Below are positions 1 to 14,300 of a DNA stretch of 64,000 nucleotides, piece after piece. The DNA is from Hippasteria phrygiana. Lineage: Eukaryota; Echinodermata; Asteroidea; Valvatida; Goniasteridae. The stretch lies in assembly GCA_037893225.1 (NCBI GenBank), contig JAZGUH010000088.1:62001-126000 (forward strand), in the 5' to 3' direction. Position numbers and translations under genes: made by a program. The number at the start of each line of letters is the position of its first letter. The first letter of the stretch is position 1. The notes below the pieces were generated by a model. It worked only from the letters and a program-made list of their open reading frames with translations. It was not told the DNA's origin and made no database searches.

Positions 1-378
1 TAACAAAAAATATGTTTTGAAAACCAGGAAAGTAAGGTTAATGTTTGACTGCTGGAAAGTAGGTTACAGGTATACCATGGAAAGATATCTCTTTTGTGAG
101 GAAGTGGAGGAAGAGGTTAATGTTATTTCATCCAAAATCATTACTGGAGGTAATAAAACGATCAGCCACAAAATGCTTGTCATACAATCAGCACTTTCCA
201 CCGTACATACAGCAGCAGTTTTATAGTTTCACTGTCATTTGTTTTTTGAAGTACACGTAGCTCAACATAAATGCAGTTTTTCTGAATAGCAGGGCAGTCA
301 TATCTAAAGTATTGTATTCTATACATACTCCAATCATTATACTGCAAAAATACAGTAGCACCATAATCAAACTACAAT

Positions 379-524
379 AAAACTATAGCGTTTCCAGTGG
401 TAAAACTATAGCGTTTCCCGAGGTAAAACTATAGCGTTTCCCGAGGTAAAACTATAGCGTTTCCCGAGGTAAAACTATAGCGTTTCCAGTGGTAAAACTA
501 GTGTTTCCAGAGGTAAAACTATAG
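379..524. repeat. 23-base tandem repeat, about 6 copies
   Basis: Unit AAAACTATAGCGTTTCCCGAGGT, given in pieces as AAAACTATAGCG + TTTCCCGAGGT. The last copies are shortened. No spacers and no CRISPR features. Confidence 0.9.
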
Positions 525-728
525 TGGATTTTTAAGGGCTGTACACAACCCCAATTGGTGGGATAGAATTTTCAGATTTGAAAAGGGAAAAATTAGTAAA
601 TTGTCCCCATACACCAATAGGCTTGACATGCCATGATTTTGATCACTGAGGTATAACAGGCTTGTAAACTAATGGTTCAACACTCCCCCATGACCCAAAC
701 AAAAATGGAAGACACAAATAAGGAAAAA

Positions 729-787
729 GGGGATATTGAAGGGGATATTGAAGGGGATATTGAAGGGGATATTGAAGGGGATATTCC
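729..787. repeat. 12-base tandem repeat
   Basis: Unit GGGGATATTGAA, five copies. It produces open frames (repeated GDIE) on the plus strand that are not evidence of a gene. Confidence 0.9.
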
Positions 788-1084
788 AGGGAATATCTGC
801 TCGATAGCTGGATCGATGGCTGCTATAAGTATAATATATGTTGGAAAAAAATCAAAAAAACAAAATGGTGCCACCAACGTCAAAAAACATCTCACCCCTA
901 TATCCCCCTCTTTTAAAAAAATGTATATCCAGATGGAACATTTTGGGGTAACTTTTTTAAGAAAATGCTTAATTTTGTTCAGCACAATACTACACAATGG
1001 AAACATTTCTTGCTATGCTAGTATGTGGAGAATATTTGTAAGCTTTTAAAAAAAAAAGAGCTTTTTTGAAGACACATAGAATGA

Positions 1085-1180
1085 TCTATAGAGTACCAGT
1101 GCTCTAATAACTGAGCTATCTTTGCCCGATGTTGGAAGCCTCCCAATTTGTCAGTATCTTTGCTTACATCTAATAGCCCT
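1085..1180 (-). repeat. tRNA-derived SINE fragment
   Basis: The reverse complement holds GGCAAAGATAGCTCAGTTAT and an ACTGACAAATTGGGAGGC leader like the SINE copies at 17.9-18.5 kb. It is truncated after the A box. Confidence 0.6.
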
Positions 1181-1239
1181 TCAGTGAAAATTGTCATGGC
1201 CCACAGCAAGATTTGCAACACAATAATGCATTGAAATGG

Positions 1240-1390
1240 ACCTGTGAAGAAATGACCTCACACCATGTTTACTGTTTGCCAAGTGGGGACATTAAAAAAA
1301 GATTACCACATGGTAGTATATGGTTTCTCCAACAAAGTGTAAATTGTACATAGATGCTTATTTTTGAGGATTAATTTTGCTTCATTTCAG
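1240..1390. repeat. Dispersed repeat shared with 39,885-40,020
   Basis: Shared blocks include TTTGCCAAGTGGGG, GTAG(T/..)TGGCTTCTCCAAC-like and TTATTTTTGAGGATT. About 140 bases, same orientation. No ends defined. Confidence 0.5.
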
Positions 1391-1393
1391 CGG

Positions 1394-1705
1394 CTCAACC
1401 CTAACCCACCTCAATCCTCCAAAATCCTCCTTGCAGTTTTGGGGGATTTTGGAGGATTGAGGATGAATAGTATTTCAAGAAAAATAAGATTTTGGAGGAT
1501 TGAGGATGAATAGTGTTTCAAGCGAGGAGGATTTGAGGATTGAGGATCAATGGCGTTTCAAAAAAAAAGAGGATTTTGGAGGATTGAGGGTGAATGGTGT
1601 TTGAGAAACAGGAGGATTTTGGAAGAACATGAATGCAAAAATGTGGAGGATTTTGGAGGATTGAGGATGGTTCCCAGCAAAAAGGGTCTAGGGGGTTAGG
1701 GTTAA
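1394..1705. mobile_element. MITE-like element with TTAGGG-like ends and an internal minisatellite
   Basis: The left end reads CAACCCTAACCC and the right end GGGGGTTAGGGTTAA. The interior consists of repeats of GGAGGATTGAGGATGAATA with variations. One of several elements here whose ends resemble telomere repeat. Confidence 0.6.
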
Positions 1706-1810
1706 AGAAATCTGTTACTGATTTCTTATGAGTCTGACAACATATTCGCCAAAAAACGACAGGAATTGACACAATCTCAACTTTTATGTAATTTTGTTAT
1801 TAAATTAACC

Positions 1811-2014
1811 TTAACCATCCCTAACCTGCCAAAATCAAACACCCCATTGTGTTGAATTTTGTGTGATTGGGTACTGTAGAGCCTTGGCACCATCACTTTG
1901 CATGGGACTTGATGCCCCGAGTACAAAGAATGTGTCATTGGTTTACTACACAGTGTTGGAGTTTGTGTGGTTAGGGAAGGATTCTAGTAAAAAGGCTTGG
2001 GCTGTTAGGGTTAA
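1811..2014. mobile_element. TTAA element with CCCTAACC-like ends
   Basis: TTAACCATCCCTAACCTG at the left and GGCTGTTAGGGTTAA at the right, about 204 bases. The interior (CCTTGGCACCATCACTTT) matches the terminal regions of the larger element at 29,903-31,206. Confidence 0.65.
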
Positions 2015-2217
2015 TGCAAGTTCGCCCCAAACAAGCCTAAGAGCCAGTCGAGTCATGGAGCTACTGAAATGCATGCTGTGATACTATAGTCTTCTGTTCC
2101 ATCCCCATCTGGCTAATTAATACATTGTGTATTAACGAGGTAAACATTGCATCTGATGACATTTCTTTATAGTCTATTTCCAGCCTTTCATCGCTAAGTA
2201 CAAAGAGCTTTACCCAC

Positions 2218-2337
2218 CGACACACTCTTGACGGTACTCATCAAACTTGTAACCCCGGTTGCAATTGCAGGAATAACCGCCTTGAGTGTTGCGGCAACCA
2301 ATGTTGCCGCATGGACGGGACTCACATTCGTCAATAT
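2218..2337 (-). CDS. FBN: Fibrillin exon 24 (last in window): calcium-binding EGF
   Basis: 40 codons, DIDEC start, [10 protein letters not shown] core, six cysteines. Donor GTGGGT. The gene must continue beyond the left edge, since neither further EGFs nor a C-terminus are seen in bases 1-2,217. Confidence 0.9.
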
Positions 2338-5300
2338 CTGCAGAGGACAGATTGATATAAACAATGATCATCCACTGTCATTCTGATGGGGAATGGGGAT
2401 GGGGAATGGGGTTGGGAAATGGGGTTGAGCGTGGGGGTGGGAGGGGTGGGGATGGGGTTGTTTTTGCATTCAATTGGGGACCTTTAATTAAGAGAGGACA
2501 ATAGGGTCCCCGGTTGAGAAAGGTCCCCGTTTGAAAATCAAGTGCAAAATCAATGAGGGTCCTTGCCAAAACATTAAAGTATGGACAATAGCAGGACAGA
2601 AGGAGGTCCCTGATAGAAGGTGTTTACAAACTTGCATGTGGGGGTGGGGGTCCGGGTGGGGGTCCGGGTGGGGGTCCGGGTGGGGGTACGGGTGGGGGTA
2701 CGGGTGAGGATGGGATGGGTTAGGTGTGATGGGGTGGGATGGGCCACAGTCAGTGATGTAGTCGAGACCATTCACAAGACCAGCTTGTTACAGGCACAAG
2801 TAACAGGCATAAACCACGACAAAGGAATGCTTTTATTACAGTTCATTTGAATAGCTTGAGAAGACTGTTGGTCTTGTGTTGGTCTTGTGTTGGTCTTGTG
2901 TTGGTCTTGTGTTGGTCTTGTGTTGGTCTTGTGTTGGTCTTGTGTTGGTCTTGTGTTGGTCTTGTGTTGGTCTCGACTACATCACTGGCCGCAGTGCGAG
3001 GTAGGAGCCACATCACAAGAAAAAACAAACAACTATTGATGCTTTTGGTTTTTGCCAAGGGGGGGGGGGGGGGGGGGGGCCTGGCCCCTCCTTAGCGACG
3101 GGCCTGGATAGAGGTGGGGGTGGGATGTGGTGTGGAATGTGGTGTGGGAATGGGTGTGGGGGGGGGGGTTACAAGACAGGACAGGTTGGGATGGGGTGGG
3201 GTGGCACGGGATGGGACAGGCTGGGATGTGGCACGGGGCAGGTGGGACAGGGTGGGGTAGGATGTGGTGGGATGAGGAGGGGTGAAGGAGGGTTAGGGGC
3301 GGGATGGGGTAACGTGGGGTGGGATGACAGATCCTTTTTTGAAGGAATTAAATAGAACTTGTTCTGGCTTTCAAATTTCAAGTATGATCTTACAGCATAT
3401 TTCTGACACTAGCCTACGAGTTAAAAAAACATTGTTTAACTTACGCCATGCCTACAATAAGCCAGTTGGGTAGTTCAACTGCACATGTGCACAATGACAT
3501 TTTATCCCGAATGACCCGGGTGACCTAATGCGCACGTGTGAATGCAAAAGGGGGTCACACAACGCGCACGTGGTAAATTCAATCAGAATGGGCGCTCGCG
3601 TAACATGGCGTGACATAACGTCAGCAATTTTATCCTGAATAACCTTTGACCTTTGAGATACCAAACTGGCTTATTTATGCAACATAAAACAAAAATGCAA
3701 AACCTCTATTTCTGAAATGGGCTCATCATTATTTTAAAACCATATGCAAAAAGATTTGTCGAAATTATTGTTAGGTAACAAATAATTTGACATTGGTTCA
3801 AAAAATAAATGAGGGTTTGTGCTTTGTTTGATGTCTTCTACAAAAGTGAAAAACGTTTGTATTGCTGGAAAAACAGCATTTTAAGAAAGAATATTGAAAG
3901 TGAAACTTGAACAGATCATGGACCAGATATCTTTATTCAAATATGACCACATTGTGTACGGCACATTGCTCACCTATACACTGCCTGTATGACTGCTCGT
4001 ATCTGTAACCTGCCTGGCAGTCGCAGTGATAGCTCCCTCTTGTGTTATTACATTGACCCCCTGCGCAGGGTCTTTGCTCACACTCGTTTATATCTGTCGC
4101 AAAGGGCAAAATGAAATTGAGGCTTTACTTACATCAAAACAAACTTATCATTGTCATATATCATTTGTGAAAACGATCATTGAGTGATCCTCACACAACT
4201 TGGTCATACATGTAGGATCCTTCTATAAATTTTGGGTCCAAAAGTGCGACATTTTTTGGTGTCCCTGTTACACCTGACCTGTGTAATTTCCATCAATTAT
4301 CAGTAAAATTGACTTCACACTATTTTTTACTTGTTTGGCAGGTACTCTGCTTTACATAATCACTCTTGGAGATAGAAAGCATTAAAGAATGTGTCCTGAA
4401 TTGCAAAATCTTATACATGTCAGATGTAACAGGGACACCAAAATTGGACCCCATATTTATAGAATGACCCAATACTGAAAAACCACCCACCCCTAGTAAA
4501 TAGCGGTTGACTCATGACGTAACCTACGCAACAATTCCCAAGCTTGATTGAATTCCAGCCAAACTGGTCAAATATCACCGCGAGATTTGCGGCTATCGAT
4601 AACTAGTGAAGCAACAACACCAGTAGACTTGTTCCGAATATTCAGCTCGACTAATCCAACCATCGTCGACTATACAAGATTCGGTTTATGTAAGACCAGC
4701 TATACAAGTACATTGCAATTGAAAGTTAACACTGTGAATGGGAATGGTAAATTGTGAAAAGAATTCCCATTCACATTTCTATTCCGCATTTCTCACACAA
4801 CTTCTTTCCCACCTGAGAATTCAAGTGGGTAAATTATTTTCCCACTTTGAGAAAAGGTGTGAAAATATTTTCCCACTTGTGCGAAAAAAATGTGAACATG
4901 TTTTCCCATCTTTTGTGAAAAGGTGTGAAAATAAATTTCCACTTTGTGAAAAGGCGTGAAAATGTTTTCCCACTATGGAATTTTCTTTCTTCACATTTTG
5001 TGAAATGAAAATCAATTCCCGGGGAAAAGAGAAAAAGTGTGAAGAGAAATTTCCCATTTTGAGGTGAACTTTCAATTGCAATGTACTGTAGCTAACCACA
5101 GTTCCTATAGCTACGACTGTGCACAGCGCCCTCAGTGGCCATGCACTGAATGGATCAGGGGTGAGATTTGAGGAAAATGAATGATCCACGAAAGGTTCCG
5201 AGGCATTTAATTTGTACGCAGTTGCTGAAAAATGGACAAGAAAACTGCATTTCCTACCAAAAGATACGGTTCAAAATTGCAAAAAATGGCGTCATTAGAA

Positions 5301-8300
5301 TTAAACGAAGACTGTTTCAGGTCATTTTAGAATGATACAAATTTATGAACCATTTGGAAATCTAGAAGACGTCTGGAAAAATCCTGATATCAGGAAAAAT
5401 CCGTAGAAATCTCACCCCTGATGGATTCTGTCATCAACTCACCTACGCAGGTTGCCTGTAGACTGTCCAGATTGAAACCCGGGTCACAGTCACAGTAATA
5501 ACCAGGAATCCTGTTCACACATTGGCCGTCACCGCAGATATGTGGATGCTCTACGCACTCGTTGATGTCTGATTGAATGGAAAAAGAGGTGGTTTTTTAA
5601 AGAAGTCGCCCCATAACAAGGCTAAAAGCCACTCTAGGTAAAGGGCTACAACAGAGGTTGTAAGGATGGTCACATTTTAGGTTGCCAGCCCCACCACCCT
5701 TACGGTTTTTCTTGGTCCAGATCTAAATAGAGGATGAATCTTCAATAGATACCAAAGAAATTATCTCAATTTTCAGACCTACAGACCCAGGCGGGGTAAC
5801 TTCCACCATTGGTGAGACCAAAACAAAATCATCTTGTTGGCAAGTTACTGATTTTACAACTGCAATCCTGTTTTATGAGTTTGTCCACTAGATGTTCTGT
5901 ACACCTTAACTCCCAAATTGTTGTATTCAATATTTGTTTTTATGCAAGTTCATCCCGAACAAGGCTAAAAGCCACACGAGGTACAGAGCTACAAAAAAAG
6001 AACAAGATCCAAAGATACAAGAGGTAGGAATTAATATTCCTCTTGAAGCAGGAAAGATCGTAAGATGAAGGGAAACATGCACCAGGCAAAGAATTCCATA
6101 GAGATACAGAACGAGGGATAAAGCTTTTGGCATAGCTTTTTGTTCTACATCTAGGTACAGCTAGAGTATATTGTCGGGAACAGGCGGAAAGCAGAGCTTC
6201 ACACTCAAACACCCTAACTGGAGGAACCAAGCTGGACAAGCGGGTGGAACATTCATCATGAAAATATCTGTAGAACAGACTAAGAGCAGCAACAGATCCC
6301 AAAAAATATTATTTAAAGTTGCTTTTGAAATTCTTGTTATGTCTAGGATGCTGCGTAAACTCACCTATGCAATTGATGTAATCGTCTCTGAACTCATAGC
6401 CTGGAGGGCAGATACACCTGTAGCTCTCACTGGCCTCTTGACAAGTTCCATTGCCACAAGGATTGTCACGACACCAATCAATCTCTGATAGATGGGAACA
6501 CGCATCATTGGTTATTGACAGCTCATAATAATATCAGCCTTGTGCTTGAGGTATTGACCAATCAGACAGCTGCACGCCACACGTCAGTCAAGCATGTCAG
6601 ACTTTTGTCGGACCATAGTCTTGGCTGTGATTGGTCAATATGTTAAACAGGCGGGCTTAAAGGTAATATATATACAACATTTGTAAACATCAAAAGACAA
6701 AACAATCAACTTACAGTGGAACGCCGCTATACCGAACACCACTATACCGAACATTCGGCTATACCGAAAACCATTACTGGCTCCCAAATTTTGGATACAA
6801 AACTTACCGAACATTGTTGTTGAAAAAAAAGGCAATGGATTAAAAAAAATGTAATGGGTATTTGGGATGTTTGTAATTCCCAAACAGCCGCAACTTTGTG
6901 TTGAAGAGTTATTCCCCAAGGAATAGAAATTAAAAGCCAACTGTTGCTTTAGATTTCGGTAAGCTTAGAAAGTATGAACATGTGATTCAATGGCCAGCAC
7001 ATGTTCAAAGTCATCCTTAACCAGTTCGCGTCGGAGAACGAGTTAACATGATCTGGCTGTTTTTATGCACGGGCACGGCTGATGGGTTAAAACGTCAAGC
7101 TTGCCTCGACTCACCTACGGATGACGTCTCAACACGCTAATCCCTCATTTGTTTTGTATACACACACACCAAGTCCGAGAAATCTGTGGAGGCGGACCGT
7201 GTGTTGAACTTGGCCGCTGTGCACGGCCTGTTCTACAATTTACGCTCCAGTGGGCACACCAGAGTATTGAAATATATTAGGTTTCGGCAAGAAATATCAT
7301 ACAAATACTGTTGAAATGACTCTTGCGAATCAGTATTTGTGGCGTATTTGTGGCTGTATATCAGAAGTTGGCTGCTATATTTGGATTTTTTTTTAAACCG
7401 AAATTTTCGGCAAAAATAATCACGGCGCGAACTGGTTAAGTAACCGCCAGGGCGTGCAGAGTGACGTGCTGCCAAGATGAATGGACAGTGATTTCGTGTC
7501 TCCGCGTGCGGGTGCAAGAAATGCTACTACACTGCCAATGGTCAAAAGAGGGTGCCGCTATTATGTGGAATTATGTAGTACAATTGAATAGAACCTTCAA
7601 TTATAATCAAAAGAGGCCGCACTTCAGATACGACGCAAGAGGGTCCTATTGATCATTTGCCCGGTCGTGTCACTATGAGCAATTGATGTATTAGTTTTGG
7701 ACAAGATGCTACAGTTAAATGTTTTACGACATATTTAATATTTCACGTTGGAATTGATCCGGTTCGGTAAATAGAAATGCCTGAAAGGTCTTGGAACCAA
7801 GAATATCAAATAACAAATATAAGAAAATGCTTAGCGGACAAGCGCGGTGCTTACAATTTGTTCTGTCCGGCGTTTTTGGAGTCAAAATTTGTACGCAACT
7901 GCAACATTGTATTGTACACAACGTTCCACTTTATGAAGCCCCAAATCTATTTCGATAAGAGGGGCGTGGGGGATTTTTACTTGTCCAAATTTCTGCTAGC
8001 AGAAAATTGAGTTTTTAAAAAACCTGTATAGGGGTCACTTCACATTCCAATATTTTGCTGATGCCAGTTAATGGTGCAAACTTTAAAAACGTCTTTCGCA
8101 GAAGTGATCTGAATGTATGTAATAAATGGAATTTTAATGTACAGTGTTGTAGTCTAGTTGGGATCCGAGTCCGATGCCAAAACTGTGAAAAAGTGGACTT
8201 ACATGTCCACTTGGAGTCCAAACTAGACTAAAGAGTTGACTAGAGCACCTGCTTGAACACACACTTGATGCTGGATCCCACAGCATGTTTTAATTTAATG

Positions 8301-11300
8301 ATGGTCTTGTAATGAAGAATGGACTTGGTGAGTCTGGACTTGGTCGAGACCGGACGTGTGTCTAATAAGGCCATTAAGACATTAAGTATACTGGAGTCCA
8401 GGATCTAGTCTTGGCTGGAACCAGGGCTCAAGCCAAGTCCGAACCTTCATCTGTTTTTCCAGTTTTGGACTCAAGTGGATTTTCATTCTACTTTTTTTCT
8501 ATTTATTCTAATTGTCTGCTGATACTGGCTGGGACTCGGACCAGGACTCAATGATAACACTGATCATGCAGGATCCTGGGAAAGAGGGCAGAGAAGAATC
8601 CAAACTTCTCTTACCGTGACAGGTGCGAGTGTGACGTTGGAATTCTTGGCCCGGCGGGCAGATGCAATCATACCCGCCGTTAGGATCCATGACGCAAGTC
8701 CCCTCATTGCAGATGGTCGGGTACCGGGTGCACGTGTTGATTGCTGGGTTAAAGGGACAAAATAGTTGTTGACTTGGATTGAAGAAATGTTTTGGGACAG
8801 TTTTTGAAAGTCTAAGTAATTGAAACATTCGACTCGGAACATCACCTGTAAAGATGGTGAACACGTGCTGTTCCAGCCAGGTACAGTCGAGGTACTCAAT
8901 CTATTGTTTGCCTATTGTGTGTATTACGCTTGGCTGCACAAGCCAGTCTTAGCATAGCAGCACCCCATAATTAATAACAGCAGACCAGAAGGGGTTAACA
9001 AAGTAGTATATAACATTTGCTTCTGCTGCAATTTTCAAAAATAAATGAATTTGGGGGTTTAGTATTTTATAGCGTGCTAGCAAATACTGTAACAGGGTTC
9101 ATACACTTTCTGAGCAAACAAATTCAAGGACTTTTCAAGGACTTTCAAGGACCATAATAGAAGAATTCAAGGACCTTCTGTGTAATAAAAATCAAAATGT
9201 GCAATTTCACTTTACGATTTTAGAATCGGAACGGGTTTTGAAACAAGGAAAAAGGGAATAAAAAAAACACATTTTATTACCATTTTGGTTAAAATATAAT
9301 ATCAATAATTTTTTTGGGGAGCACATTTTGAAATTCAAGGACTTTCAAGGACCTTTTTCGGAATTCAAGGACCCTTGAAAAATGAAAAGTGAAATTCAAG
9401 GACTTTCAAGGACTTTCAAGGACCGTATGAACCCAGTGTAACACTGACCTGTTTTATAAAGTTTTGTGTGCATAGATGCTGGGGAAACAGAGAAACACAA
9501 TTTCTGTTCTAGTAGTCTAGTTCCCTGACCCTACTTTAGACAAAACGGATCATTTTATAGTCAGGCAATTACATATGATGCACGATATGGGGCAGAGGGA
9601 ACTTCCCCTCTTTTGTGTTGGTCATTGTGTTTCCGGAATCTCAGGAATTCTTTTCAGAGGTCTAGGGGGATGTGTTAGGTAACAATAGTCTGGAGAGTGT
9701 ATAGGGTATAGGGACAAAGGGGGGGGGGGGGGGGGGGTACCCCTCTGCCCCATATCGTGCTAGGTATAGGGAATTATCAGGTCAGGGAACTAGACTATTT
9801 CCAACGATTGTCGGACGACAATCGTTGGAAAATGATATAAATTTCCACTTTTCTTGAAAATGACAGCACACGAGGTGCTATTATTTCACAGGATGCTTGA
9901 GACTGCTATTTACTTACAGTCTGGTACGGTATATCGTAATAATTCGATAGATTTGGTTTTTGATGTTTGCAAATGTTGTATACTAACTTTAAGTTGCAAA
10001 CAAACTTCTATGCTTTGCAAAAGGCCTGTGGCTCTTCTGTATGTAAAATATATAATGATGGTCTCACCGGTGCAAACACGTAGGTTTTGATCAAACTGTT
10101 GACTGTCTGGACATAGGCAGTCTATGGTGTTTCCGACGACAATGCAAGTGCCGTTGTGACATGTGCTGCCGTGGATTCTGCATAAGTCCAAGACTGAAGG
10201 GGAAAAAAAAACCAAGAAATTGACCATGTGAATGAAAACCTAAGTTATCAAAGATCCGAACAAGTTAGTGTAAACTAGTGTAAGCTGTACCTAGATGTAT
10301 AATAGAAAGCTACGCCAATAGCTTTTCCTCTTGCTCTGTATCTCTATGGTATTCTTTGCCTGGTGCATGTTTCCCTTTATCTTATGATCTTTCCTGCTTC
10401 AAGAGGAATATTAATTCCTACCTCTTGCAACTTTGATTCTTTTTTTTTTCCCTTTGAAGCTCCATACCTTGAGTGGCTTTATTAAGCCTTGTATAGGGCA
10501 AACTTGGAGAAAAAAACCCCCAAAACCCCACAATTGTTATTCTCATGTACAACAAAACTCTAGATCTCTTCTACTTTACTTTTCTAAGCTCCCATATGGG
10601 ACCTGCTACTTCATTCGTATTTTTGGAGCATTCCAGCGGACTTTGAGGTAGTGTACATGATTGGTCATTGCTGCAATTTTCAGAAATGGGCGGATTTAGG
10701 GTTTAGCATTTTATAGGAAATATCATTTCACTGACCTGTTCAAAGTTTTGCGTTCTTGGATGGCGAAAAAACGGCATTCGTTTTCAAACGTCAGGCGGCA
10801 TTTGTTATAGCGGCCTCTTGTAAAATAAGCCCAATTTTTGTAAATGGGATTGTTTTCAATTGGTCACATAACACGTACAGAGGCCGAGGGCAGAGCGGAA
10901 CGTCCAAGATCCACTGCATGCACTGGTTACAACGCATCGCTTCGATAAACTACGCGTGCACCCGTTTTCGGATTGTTAACCCATTTTAGACAACACGGAT
11001 TAACTACATTCGGTCAATAGAGGGCAGTTTTTCAACGATTGTTCGGCCGAGCAATCGTTGGAAAAGGATATAAATTTCCACTTTTCTTGAGAAAAAAATC
11101 AGCACACCCGGTGCCATCATTTCACAGGATGATTGAGACTACTATTAACTTAGTCTAGTAAGGTATTTCGTAATAATTCAGTAAAACCAAAATTGGAGGA
11201 TTACCAATCGTGTACACTACATTTAACTATACCAACACAATCACATACAATTTTCCAATTTGACTCCTACCTGCACAGTAGCCCAGTACTTCATCATATT

Positions 11301-14300
11301 CGAACCCATCCGGACACAAACACTCGTAGCCATTCATGTCACTGTGGCACGTTCCATTGTTGCATATGTTGGGGAAGGCTTCGCACATGTCTTTCACTGC
11401 GGGAAAAGGAACAGCACATCTTGGACCATAAAAAACAAAAAAACTTGTGTGCGATTTAGTATCTGATAATACTTTCAAGCAAAAAAGAGTTTTCAGAGGC
11501 ATTGGTAGAGCTGACAACACAGTTTATTCAGGGTGGATAAAAAAAACGAAACCGAGATATTATTGCTAATTGTAACATATTAAGTCGGGCACATGTGAAT
11601 CAAAGGGAGATATCCTCTGTTAGGGTTGAATCTCCTCTTTAAAATGACACCCTGATCATGTCATTACATTCACGGTTGACTGAGCAGTGACCGATTTTAT
11701 GAAAGGGTCTATTTAGGGAATTGCGCCACTTTCTTTAGTGGCATTCATTGGCCTTAACCATTACATAACCTTCCTAAAATTAACAAGTGGGTGAGGAGAA
11801 GCTTGCCGTTTCTTAAAACACATTCAAACGGAGGACATGTTGAGGGGCATGTTTAATTAATTATGTAAATAACACTGCGCGAATAAATGTTATTAAGTTT
11901 ACATGGTGAAATCTCTTTTTTCCCCACCTGGCTTGATTGGCAACCATAGCCTTTCACTGTGAGAAATGACACCACAAAAACCACAATTGAAAAGTGGCGC
12001 AATTCCCTAAATAGACCCTTTCATAAAATCGGTCACTGCTCAATCAACTGTGAATGTAATGACATGATCAGGGTGTCATTTTAAAGAGGAGATTTAACCC
12101 TAACAGAGGATATCTCCCTTTGATTCACATGTGCCCGACTTATGTTACAATTAGCAATAATATCTCGGTTTCGTTTCTTTTTTATCCACCCTGTATATTT
12201 TGTGTGATACATGAAATAAACCTGTGAAAATTGTGACCCGCTCCAGAAAAAGGTGATATAAGTCGCGCTATGCATTTACGTGTAATGGCCCTTTCAATGT
12301 TGAGAGGGTGACATTTTTTGTCAAAATTCATTTTTTGTTTTCTGCCTTTAATGACATTTTAAATATCTAAAGTTTCAGGTTTGGTGCGCAACAATGTTGA
12401 TTTCAGTGAATAAAGTGAAAAAAATAAGCCTTTTAGAGTACATTGTTCCATTGCATTGTATTGGAACAAGCTATTTCAAAGCCTGTTTTCTCTGTTGTGC
12501 AATTTGAACTCCATAGAACTAATTAATATGCAAAAACGCGATATCTCCAGAACGGAACGGGCTTTGGAGCTCTATCATGTACCAAATGAAAGCTTACATT
12601 GCGGGCTTTCCAAACATACATGAAACTCATTTTTCATATTTTGCGACATAATATACCTTTTTCCAGAGCGGGTCACAATTGTAGTGCAATCTGTCACTTG
12701 AATCACAAAAAAATAGTGAAAAACTATTCTGATTTAACAGTGTGTGTGTGGGCGTGTTGGGTATTCAAACCGTGGACGAAAAATGATGGAGAACAAAAGC
12801 GAACAATATCGTCTGCGATTCCCACCATACGTCCGCGATTGGGAGTGTGTAAAAACATATGGAGGTCTTCCAAAAAAGTTAAAGTACAAACAAAAGAGGG
12901 ACAATAGGACGTCCATGGTGGAAGGTCGATACACGTTCTTGTGGGCGCGTTGGTGTATTCAAACCGCGGACGAAAAATGCCAGAGAACAAAAGAGAACAA
13001 TATCGTCCGCGATTCCCAGCATACGTCCGCGATTGGAAGTGTGTACAAAACCTATGGAGGCCTTCCGAAAAAGTTAGAGTATAAACAAAAGAGGAACAAT
13101 GGGACGTCCGCGTTTGGAGGTCGGTACACGACTGTGTGTGCATGTTCATGTGTGCAATTATTTCGCTGGTTGAACTGATATAAGCCAGTGTTTTTCAATG
13201 TCTTCAGATACAATTTTTGTTTAAGATGTTGGCATTTTAGACGAAAATATTTCTCAGAAGGATTGGTACCGGGACATTCTTTATAAAGTCAGCTTTCAGA
13301 TTGAAAGTAACCATTTTTTTTATTTAGCCAAACTATATCATACCATTAAATGTTAAAAGATTCTTGTTTGAGGTGCAGTTTTTAAGAGTGAACCAGATGA
13401 TTGATATCTCTGGAACTTGACGAGGATGCTTCTTGCAAAATGTTTTTTTTTTAAATGGCAGCAAGTATTGTTAGGATATTTGAAAAATAATTGTTGAATA
13501 TTTTGAAGAAAAAAATTGGACAATTTTTGTAACAAATAGAAAAAATTATATAAAATTTTTTTTTTTTTAATAAGCAATCTTCATAAAACTGCAAAATGAC
13601 GCAGACTTTTCTCAGCAATCAACATCCTCTTTAATAGAAAAATTAGGCTGCTTAGTAGTTTTAAATGCCGCATTTTTGTCGATGGTAATTTTGTGGACAG
13701 AGGTTTATTGTTCCTGTCCGTAAAACCCTAGACAGATATAAAATAATTACTGCAAAAACGCAGGCTGGAGTTTGGTCTCTTGTTATCAGAACGTTATAAA
13801 TACCCGTAATGATCTTGATATAACAGGCGCATGCAAAGAAGATGTCGATCGAGTGGTCCATGATATCGATCACCGCACGTAAAACACTCATGCAACTTTT
13901 TACCGGCGTGGCATGTAGTTGCAGCTGACGCATGAAAAACTTGATCGGCGAGTATCTAATATTCGGTGAAACCCAGTTTCGAATACGCAAATACTAAATT
14001 ATTCCAAAAGGAACAACCCTAATGCCCGCTTTTCAAAATATTTGCAGAGTCCAACAAATTCTTTTCAGAAAAAAATTTTCAAATCAAATTTGGATATGCA
14101 ACACCCCCCCCTCCCCCCCACATTAGAAATCCTGCGTACATGCCTGGTCAATAACTTACACAGACAGGCACCCTTGGTGTAATCAAAGTCGTAGCCAGGT
14201 TGATCACATAGACAATGGTAGCCGTCGACCGTCATGTGACAAGTGGCGTTGCCACAGATACCCTCAAATGCAGCACAGTCATCCGTTACTGTCACAAATT

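Larger units (their letters stand above)
8995..9992. mobile_element. TTAA-flanked element, TTAA-AGGTA family, interrupted copy
   Basis: Bounded by TTAA at 8,995 and 9,989, with subterminal AACATTTGC / GCAAATGTT inverted repeats. It matches the uninterrupted 350-base copy at 60,620. Two later insertions sit inside: a hAT-like element (9,093-9,436) and a palindromic MITE (9,572-9,766). Confidence 0.75.

Noticed and set aside
379..524. Direct repeats as a possible CRISPR array
   Set aside because: Units are contiguous with no unique spacers, and the genome is plainly eukaryotic.
12724..13178. Frames of 141 and 144 codons on opposite strands
   Set aside because: They mirror each other over a 200-base direct repeat with dispersed relatives; repeat, not gene.
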